Shown: one piece after another, positions 1-7,382 of the stretch
Numbering within the stretch: position 1 is the stretch's first letter
Layout: the number at the start of each line of letters is the position of its first letter
NCBI GenBank assembly: GCA_910592205.1
Contig: CAJVPJ010000213.1
Coordinates: 1 to 34,547, forward strand
Source: Paraglomus occultum
Taxonomy: Eukaryota; Glomeromycota; Glomeromycetes; Paraglomerales; Paraglomeraceae
Reading direction: 5' to 3'
DNA: 34,547 bases
Notes under the pieces: model-generated
What the model was told of the DNA's origin: nothing
The model's input: only the letters and a program-made list of their open reading frames with translations
The model's database searches: none
Position numbers and translations under genes: made by a program

Positions 1-1884
1 ATTGGTGAAGTTGTAGATGCAGTCGGTCAGCAGAGAAGGCAACTCTACAATGGCAAAGAATACGATTACGTGTTTAGTGTCGATATTGGCGACGGAATAC
101 CTCCGTTAAAACTTCCTTACAATATTACCGGTACGTCAGTAACCCTTCGTATTTCTTTAGAAAAAGCAACAACTATTGACGTTGTTCTTTTTATTGCCAT
201 GCATAAGAAAACCCATATCAAGCAGCTCAGCAATTTATTTGGGCTAACAGCTTGCCTCAGTCATACTTGGATCAAGTAGCGAATTTCATTCGACAAAATA
301 CGACGGGTGCGTCATTAGGAGCGGGATCCGGAAACGTTGATCCTTATACTGGCACATCAAGATATACTGCTGCCGAAACTTCAACCAGTTCTACCAGCAG
401 TGCTCCGGTGAGCATGAATGTATTAATGATAATGACGAATTTGTAGACACTAAATTGATTAGCTAAAACAAAGGGTCGTATCGCTGCCGGAATTGATCCA
501 TGGACGGGATCGACCACCTCGGAAAAGGCTGCAGCATCAGATCCAATTATTCCCTGCGTGAGTTGTATTATATCAAAATTGGTTTGTTTTTAGGTGACTT
601 AATTTTTACATGAAACTATATACTTTTTAGAAAAAATTTATGACTTACGAACAAGCCAATCTACCGCCAATCCTCAAGAAGATACAACAGTTTAGCGCGG
701 ATTTACAACCTCAAGGTCTAAATCTAACAGCCGAGGAAACGAAATCTTTAGAAGTGTTAATCTCGTATCTCCAAGATTCATCCAATAGTCAAAACAATGC
801 AAAAGAACGGCAAGAAGGATTATCAGTTATAAAAAAGATAATGACCTCTTGGCCTTACGAGAAGCGATTTCCAGGTGGGACAATATTTACTACATATCAA
901 TTAACTTACATTCAGGCAATACGTTCCTAACATGCGTAATAACACATATTACTCTGCTTCTCAGGTCTCGATTTATTCCGTCTTCATGTTATACGAGATC
1001 CAATCCCTGTCACTAGTTCGGACGAATCGATACTCCAATTAGTGTACGACGCCGTTGATTTTGAATCATTCTCAAAAAATGTTTCTGCTACCAAAGAACA
1101 AGAAATTAATTTAACAATGGGTCTGAGAACCATTGCCAACCTGTTTGAGACAAAAATCGGAAGAGAAATACTAACAAACAAGGGATCGTCTGTACGTGAT
1201 GCACATGATTCAGTCTTTCGAGAACTATCTGAATACGATTGATTCACTCTAAATTTCACAGGTATTGGACAAGATATTTCCAACGTGGAACTATATTTCA
1301 GGCAAGGGTGTACGACTTGCGCTGATCACTGTCTTACTCAAGTTAGTAACAAATGTTGACTATGTCACGCAAGTATATTGAACGTGACATGCTAATTGTT
1401 GTAATATAGTTATTCCGTAGCATATCTGGAAAGGCCTGATGAAGACGCAATGCTCCAAATGATAGCAGCAATTATTGAGGTATGTAAAAGTGTTGTCGTT
1501 AATTGTTGTTTGATGCTTACCATTTAATCAACTGACATGTATTATTCAGATCCTGGAATCTACGGCTGATCCTGAAGCAATTTACCGGACGATCGTGACA
1601 CTGGGCACGCTGGTAAGATGATAGATGACAGCCTTCATTTCGTTGCTCTGGTTCGATTGATGACTTACCAATAATTCTATCTAACAGATTAGCAAAAACC
1701 AGGCAGCTAAAGAAGCAACTATAATGCTGGGTGCCGAGAAAGCCATTCAGCGCGTGTCAGCAAAAGTCTCTGACGACAAGGTTCAGAGCGTGATTGGTGA
1801 GTACCGCGTATTCTATTTATGGCTGATAAACCAAGTTAACCTTACTTCTCATTAGGCAAAGTCAACAAAATGCTTTCAACATAA
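1..1884 (+). CDS. DOA1: DOA1/PLAA-like ubiquitin-binding protein, C-terminal part (5' end outside window)
   Basis: Exons read at 1-130, 208-407, 474-557, 631-874, 965-1191, 1262-1341, 1410-1479, 1550-1612, 1688-1796 and 1856-1884 (stop TAA 1882-1884). All introns are GT-AG and the frame is kept throughout. The first two exons give a PFU (PLAA family ubiquitin-binding) domain, with GKEYDYVF, VDIGDGIPPLKLPYN and LPQSYLDQVANFI. Exons 4-10 give an alpha-helical PUL domain, starting near ILKKIQQFSADLQ and ending KVNKMLST. A serine/threonine-rich linker joins them, with a repeated D-P-Y/W-T-G motif (VDPYTGTSRY, IDPWTGSTT). In the known family an N-terminal WD40 propeller precedes the PFU, and the protein works with Cdc48/p97 in ubiquitin-dependent turnover; that propeller would lie upstream of base 1. 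It is convergent with calcineurin B, 180 bp away. The identity is firm; exact splice edges are read by eye. Confidence 0.93.
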
Positions 1885-2064
1885 GACTCGTCAAAAATTA
1901 AACCTTTGAAGGTAATAAATATATTGATGCAGCAATAATCAGTAAGCCATTATTGGACCCGTACAGAACTATTTATATCCTCTCAGTACCTCGTCTCAAA
2001 GTAAGAGAGAGTGTGCATTAAACAAAATATATTACAACATCCAGAATCCACCAATGTATATAAT

Positions 2065-2836
2065 CTAGAACTCGGTCAAGGTTAAGTTCTTGGCTATGTC
2101 TGTTGACTCCACTACAGCACGGAATTCATCGAATGAAATCTTTCCATCCATGTCTTTATCAGCTTCCATAATGGTCTTGTCGACAATTTGTTGAAGCTGA
2201 TTATCCTTGAGGTTATTACCGACCATCATCTTGAGAACAAGAAAGAGTTCGCCATTGGAAATGTACCCATCACGATCCATATCGTAGACTTTGAAGGCGA
2301 CTGTTGTTTGATAAGCGGTTAATAGATTGTACTTGAACGTAGTCAAACTGTAACAGCGCTTACGACATGCTTCCAAAGAGACCTGCCATTTCGTTTATAT
2401 TTCCAGCCCAAGTCTCACAAATATCCTAGTTCGAACCCGGCTTTTTACTTACACCATAATTTCTCATCTTTCTTGCCTTTCGCACTGAAGGCGCTCAACC
2501 CCGAAATAAACTCTTTAAAGTCCACATCTCCACCACCATCCTCGTCAAATATAGCAATCATTCTTGACGCAAGAGGATTATTGGCTATCTGTGGAATGGC
2601 CAAGAATTCTTCTCTATCAATTGATCCCGAGCGATCCTTGTCAAGCTTCATGAAGCGCTTGTATAAGCGCTGGATCTCTTCTGCAGTGACTTGTAAGCAG
2701 CAAAAAGTATTTAAGACATTGTAAGCTACTGAACATCTTTTCATTCAAAATAATAATAATGATAATGATAATAATAAAAAATAAGTAAATGAAAATAAAT
2801 GAGAAAAGCAAACTTACAGTTAGTGTTGTCAACCAT
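2065..2836 (-). CDS. CNB1: Calcineurin regulatory subunit B (EF-hand protein)
   Basis: Exons (minus strand) 2836-2818, 2689-2453 and 2300-2065 join in frame to 163 residues. The product opens [19 protein letters not shown] and has four EF-hand loops: [36 protein letters not shown] and [12 protein letters not shown]. The segment between hands 2 and 3 ([17 protein letters not shown]) and the C-terminus are typical of calcineurin B, the Ca2+-binding partner of the calcineurin phosphatase catalytic subunit. Introns are 2690-2817 and 2301-2452. The odd point is the N-terminus. Known family members start Met-Gly (N-myristoylated) and have about ten more residues. The only nearby ATG-GGT (2871-2866) runs into a stop in its own frame and is out of frame with 2836, so a further 5' exon may be missed. 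Identity is certain; the start is not. Confidence 0.95.
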
Positions 2837-3057
2837 GACTATGACTGGAAGTGGAGTGGGCCGTGACCCATTTTTTGAATAAAAGGAAACTAACTAGTAG
2901 AGTTCAGCATTGTAATCACGTGGTTAATTATCTGTAATTCAACGAGATTCTCGCAAATAATATGTCAAATTTTTTTCGATGCAGTGTAACCAAAAAACCG
3001 CCCAATAAAATTTAATATTTAACATGAATTGATAAATTTTTAATAATCGTCCATAAA

Positions 3058-3780
3058 ATGCCTCGTCTTCATAAACGCCAACTACAAGTAGCAAACAGGA
3101 AGCGAAATACAAATGGTTGTTTTTCTAAACTTTAAGAGCAACAACAAGAATCAATGATGATATTCAAGCGCAAGTTTTAAAGAATGGCGAGATATGGTCT
3201 GCAGAGGATTTTTGGGAATTTAAAAAGAAGTCTGGAAAAATAATGCGTTAAAAAGAGTCTACTATAATTCTACGTCAAGAACAACTCGATGGTATAAATA
3301 AAAAGCAGAAGAAGAATTAAAAAGACATTCTACATTCATGTGCAAAAATTGATACCTTTTTCGACCATTATCATCAGCATCAGCATCAGCATCGGCTTTT
3401 ACGTCATCTTTCTTTCCTGACTTGCAAGCATTTTTAGAAACTTGAGCAACTATTGCAAAATTCTTAAATCAAACAAATCTTATAACACGTATGAATATAT
3501 ACAACTTTTAAGTTTACATCAATATTATCAGTTGTCTGAATTCGATGGGGAAAATGAATGCAAATTGGCAGGTCGCAAAAAAATTCTGGGGAAAGGGTGA
3601 CTACATGTCACGTTGTATTAGAACTTGGGGAGATTAGTTTTACTTTATGGTAGGCTCAACATATGAAAATCGAGCGTTTGCTTGACAGTGAAAAATTTGT
3701 TAAAAATGGTTACAGCAAAATTACGTCTTTCCTAAGATAACTGGATAATAATAATATTCTTGACATTTAAAATGTACGGG
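3058..3780 (+). pseudogene. Decayed DDE-type transposase remnant
   Basis: Several broken, frame-shifted stretches read as an old transposase. A basic start MPRLHKRQLQVANRKRN lies at 3058-3120, followed by an acidic/aromatic stretch (NDDIQAQVLKNGEIWSAEDFW) near 3150-3220. NTYEYIQLLSLHQYYQLSEF lies near 3487-3545. The clearest part, ANWQVAKKFWGKGDYMSRC followed by IRTWGD, lies near 3560-3633, and MKIERLLDSEKF near 3664-3700. This order resembles the N-terminal part of DDE-superfamily transposase-like proteins found in many copies in AM and other fungi. No catalytic triad region and no terminal repeats were found. Stops and frame changes show it is dead. The family assignment rests on general resemblance. 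Confidence 0.45.
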
Positions 3781-3839
3781 TGCACCTCAAAAATATTTCA
3801 TCGCCGCAAGCAGATTACTTCTGTAGCACGTATCGTTAA

Positions 3840-4180
3840 TATCAAATAAATACGTCCTAGAAAAAAAAAGATTGCTTAGGACGGATTTTGCTACATGAGA
3901 TTCATTTACCTTGTTATTCTATTCTTTTCGTAAATCCGTCATAGTGTCCTAGGAAAATCTGAGAAAAAAAAACAAATAAACAAAAACATCTTCTTGAAAG
4001 TGGGAATTATTAAAAAAAAAAAAAAGAAAAAGTAGAAATCCGAAAATTTCTAGAACACTAGGACGAGTGGGTCTAAAACTTCTCTATTTAGCTCGAAATT
4101 ACTATTAATCCATCTTTTGATCCGCCCCAGAAAACAAACAACCTAAGAGGGCAAAATTTTTTAGGACGAATTTTTATCTG
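3840..4180. repeat. AT-rich stretch with recurring TAGGACG motif in both orientations
   Basis: The heptamer TAGGACG occurs at about 3877, 4059 and 4162. In two places it is followed by GATTTT or AATTTT. The opposite orientation occurs as CGTCCTAG (3853) and as AAATCCGTC followed by GTCCTAGG (3932-3953). The spacing is irregular. It may be the wreck of an inverted-repeat element. There is no coding potential; poly-A runs lie at 3960-4033. Confidence 0.3.
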
Positions 4181-4591
4181 CAAAGCGACTGCTATTTTAC
4201 AGTAATTCGAAATATAATTATTCATCTCTTTTGCTGTAGTGTTACTCTCAGATATGTTCTGGGCAATTTTTGCTAACTTTTTCGTTGATAATAATCTTTA
4301 AACTGATACCTGCCAGAATAATCTCTACATGCACAAAACACAGAGAATGTCAACTTACCACATTCTTTACAGGTACACGCGTAAGAGACTTCCAACAAAT
4401 CTTACACCCCTCGGGCCGATAATTTATTGCAAATTTCGCCAGTCCCCAGAGTATAAAGACAACAATAGAATCCCATATCCGCTTTGCTAGTTCACTAATT
4501 TTTTTAGCGCTCTGCATCTAACCAATAATGTTTCAACCGAATAATTAATTAATTTCATTTATTTAAACTTTTCTATAACCGATAATATACG

Positions 4592-4952
4592 TTACCTCCC
4601 AGGATATATACCCTGTGAGGAGCGTGAGGAACGTCTCAGAGAATGGGCCATCGATCTCGGTGAAGATCCAGATAAATTTATGACGATAACTGAGAAAGAT
4701 AGAAGTTTATACCGGATAGAATGATGTCCGATGCGGAGATAATAGACTTTGCACGAGATCAAAACTTCGATCAAGGATATGTCCAGACGCGAGCGGTTGA
4801 TAAGTAAGGAGATATATCTCTATGAATGGGAGAATGAGGTACCCCTCTATAATGACGAAGAATATAGCGATACTCCAAGAGATGGTAAAATACGTTTTCT
4901 GTGGTACCATTCACGCCGATCGTTAATATACAAGGGGTACCAAAAAGTTTAA
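4592..4952 (+). pseudogene. Unrecognised coding-like remnant, frame-broken
   Basis: Just after an acceptor-like TCCCAG a frame reads GYIPCEEREERLREWAIDLG then EDPDKFMTITEKDRSLYRIE and stops. A second frame beginning MMSDAEIIDFARDQNFDQGY follows at once and stops after about 30 residues. A third frame to 4952 reads ISKEIYLYEWENEVPLYNDE and ends in SLIYKGYQKV. The amino-acid texture (acidic/aromatic, low in simple sequence) looks like real protein in three successive frames, so this is probably a degraded gene or transposon piece. A further fragment, YTRKRLPTNLTPLGPIIYC, lies at about 4373-4470. The family is not recognised. Confidence 0.3.
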
Positions 4953-5196
4953 AATTTCGTGTAAATCAATAGCACCTTCATTAGACTGTAGTGTTATGAC
5001 AATGGCGTAGTTTTGTTTTCTTTTCAAAAAGTACAATTAATTTGCTTACAATTTATATAAAAAACATTGGTACTTACTGTATATTGTAAATACAAAAATA
5101 AAAAACTTTGTATTCACAAAATTTACAAACGATATGGTACCTACTGTACTGTAAAAAGGCACTGATCAGAACCAGTTTTACATATAAAAGAACACC

Positions 5197-5613
5197 ATGT
5201 CTTCACCCAGCGTTTCCTCACCTATTTCTGAATCCTCTACAATAGCGGAAGAGTCAACTCGCACGGTGGCGGACGTAATAAGGAAATATAAGACGGAAGA
5301 ACCTATCGATTATTTACGAAGACAGGAATATTTACATCTTAAGGATTCTCATTTCAAGATTATTCGACAAGAAGAGATTTCCGGTTTCGACTTTCTTGAG
5401 ACAACAAAAGAAAAATTTCGCAGTTATGGTTTGAAAGCTGGTCCTGCTAAAAGACTTGCAGCATTCGTTGAAAATCTCGAGCAGAAGATGAGAAGTTCCT
5501 CGTCCCACAAAACTTTGGACGAATTAAAAAACGTTCTCCGCAAGTATAAAATCAACGGTGTACGCAAAGTCGTTGTCAGAAACAATGACATTACTTATTC
5601 ATTGCGAAGGTAA
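5197..5613 (+). CDS. SAM-domain protein, copy 1
   Basis: A 138-residue open frame. Residues 1-25 are Ser/Thr-rich. Residues about 24-95 look like a sterile alpha motif: TVADVIRKYKTEEPIDYLRR, then HFKIIRQEEISGFDFLETTK, then EKFRSYGLKAGPAKRLAAF. After the SAM comes SSSSHKTLDELKNVLRKYKI. The frame closes with CGA-AGG-TAA, but AAG|GTAAGT is also a perfect splice donor, so the ORF may be the first exon of a longer gene whose next exon is lost. TATAAAAG lies at 5183-5190, only 7 nt before the ATG, which is too close for a normal TATA box serving this start. SAM domains mediate protein-protein contacts. The assignment is by residue pattern; no partner is known. Identical to the ORF at 10873. Confidence 0.75.
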   Translation: MSSPSVSSPISESSTIAEESTRTVADVIRKYKTEEPIDYLRRQEYLHLKDSHFKIIRQEEISGFDFLETTKEKFRSYGLKAGPAKRLAAFVENLEQKMRSSSSHKTLDELKNVLRKYKINGVRKVVVRNNDITYSLRR

Positions 5614-5895
5614 GTCTTATTACTAATCCAAGCAGCCCAGCAAAATTGCAATTTGAAATGAATGAAATTAATCTAATAATTGAACATGCTTTACGCTTGC
5701 TCCAAATGCCTTAATGTATCCTTGACATATTATATAAAACGAGTAAACAGATACGGTCGAGATTATTGTATTAAAACTAATTATCGCGAGAATGTAAGGG
5801 TCAAAATGTACCACAGGTGACATTAATTTTAGCAGCAATTGAAGCCTTATTCAACCTCCTTATCGCAAAAATGGTCATAAAATGTTATTCAGAGA

Positions 5896-6544
5896 CTAGT
5901 GACATGAAGTCAAGTCTAATAAACGATATTATTAGCTATTTTTTAGAGTTTAGCATTTGAGAGAATAATGTCACCGTTGCTTTGGAAGATGTGATTTGTA
6001 CACAACGCTTATGAGTGTTGCTAGTATATGCTTGCTTCCAACACACAGTATAAAATGACGTTAATTAGCTCATAAAATTAAAATACTCAAAAACGCACAG
6101 ATTTATGAAGAGGTTTATCGATGGTAATTATTACATGGTTACCAAATAAACGCACTTACTAATTATGATGTTACTCTCGATATGAATTCTGCTCCGCATG
6201 TGAAATTCTCCCAAGTAGTTCCGTGTGGTGCATTGCCGTCATAAAAATAATTCAATGAATGGAGTAGCAACGACAAGCAACTCGATAAATTTTTTATGAA
6301 GATCTCAATTACAGAAAATAAAGCCTGATTGTTTCTCACAATAAAAATATGGCGTTAAGTTATCTATTGAAAATAAGCAGATGAGACGAGCAATTTATAT
6401 TACACCATTTGCATGTGCGTCATGTTTATTGTATAATCCAGTTTAAATAATTATTGACTTATTATTCTATATCGTTATGTGACATTCTTACCACAAATGT
6501 GAAGGAATGACCATTGGGTTTACATATGGTACAAATGACAGAAG
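5896..6544 (+). pseudogene. Kinase-family pseudogene fragment, copy 1
   Basis: Non-coding here, but clearly homologous to exon 1, intron 1 and the start of exon 2 of the kinase gene at 19635. Matching landmarks: GACATGAAGTCAAGTC (5902) against 19735; TTTGGAAGATGTG against the TTGGAAGTAACG region near 19808; TATTACATGGTTACCA (6127) against 19976; TCTCGATATGAATTCTG (6175) against 20015; GCGTCATGTTTATTG (6417) against the intron 1 start at 20323; and GGGTTTACATATGGTAC at 6517-6533 against 20430. Stops and indels interrupt every frame. It is cut sharply at 6544, where unrelated DNA begins. Confidence 0.8.
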
Positions 6545-7382
6545 CATTATTGCACAAGCAGCAACTCATTCGAGCAGCAGTACATAGTATAAATAATCGA
6601 AGGAGTAATTATATTAGTTACGATAGAAGTAGCTAATTTGATACTAAAAATAGATCATTAATTAGTTCGAAATATATATAAGCAGCGTAGATTTTAGCTA
6701 GCATCGGTGTGTTCTGTCAGTATTCTGTTTAGTGTTCTGAAGTATTCATTCATATACTGTATGTGCTATTATTCGATTCCTTATGTCTTGTTAATAAACG
6801 CGTATCGGTATCTATTTACTCTGAAACGTTTATTTCGGTTCCCTATTCTCTGAATTATTCGGGTATAGTTTGGTAAACCGCTAATCCCTATATCGAAGAA
6901 AGTTTAGTTGCTAACTTGTCCAGCGACTAGCATTTACGATATCCTATTCGTGGCGTTAACGTTAATGATTTACATACAAACCCCGATTTGGTTACCGGCA
7001 CGACCAGCGACAAATAAGAGCACGAATAAATATCCAGGATTAGTGTGTACGCTACAGCATAGCATAGTCAAACTGTACGTACAGAAAAGCCTACGATAAA
7101 GGTTCCCTGCGATCATATCGATATGATTTGGCAATTTACAAAAAAAAATTATGGTCAATTTCGAAAGCACTGAGAAGTCTACTTTTATAGGACTGAATAT
7201 CTATGTTTCTTATCTCGTGCATATGAACGCAGGTCATCCAATTTATTACTGTACTATGACATCAAGATCACAATGCGTAAAAAAGCTCGCCTGAGCATTG
7301 GTGATTGTCCTCCTTATTCTACTTGTATCAGAAATCCCAGTTTTTCTATGGTTCTATGGTTCGGTTGACCATCAAAATGATC
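6545..7382. other. Non-coding, possible LTR-like or insertion-derived DNA
   Basis: This begins exactly where duplication copy 1 ends. It contains a TATA-like ATATATATAAGC (6670-6681), a pyrimidine-rich stretch and AATAAACG (about 6792), an arrangement seen in LTR promoters and poly(A) sites. No terminal inverted dinucleotides, primer-binding site, target duplication or polyprotein could be confirmed. The open frames here (for example 6908-7099) have no recognisable content. It also holds the downstream flank of the minus-strand gene ending at 7383. Confidence 0.3.

Larger units (their letters stand above)
5082..6544 (+). repeat. Duplicated segment, copy 1 (SAM gene plus kinase pseudogene)
   Basis: Matches 10720-12220 in direct orientation. 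From about 5173 to 6544 I found no mismatch by eye, and the offset stays at 5676 bp to the end, so there are no indels over about 1.37 kb, introns and non-coding DNA included. The left part differs by an indel of about 38 bp (copy 1 lacks bases present at about 10809-10846) and small changes in an A/T run. The right edge is sharp, after ACAGAAG at 6544. Confidence 0.93.

Noticed and set aside
2420-2445. GTTCGAACCCGG resembling a tRNA T-loop (B box)
   Set aside because: No A box, acceptor stem or anticodon arm fits upstream, and it lies in an intron of calcineurin B.
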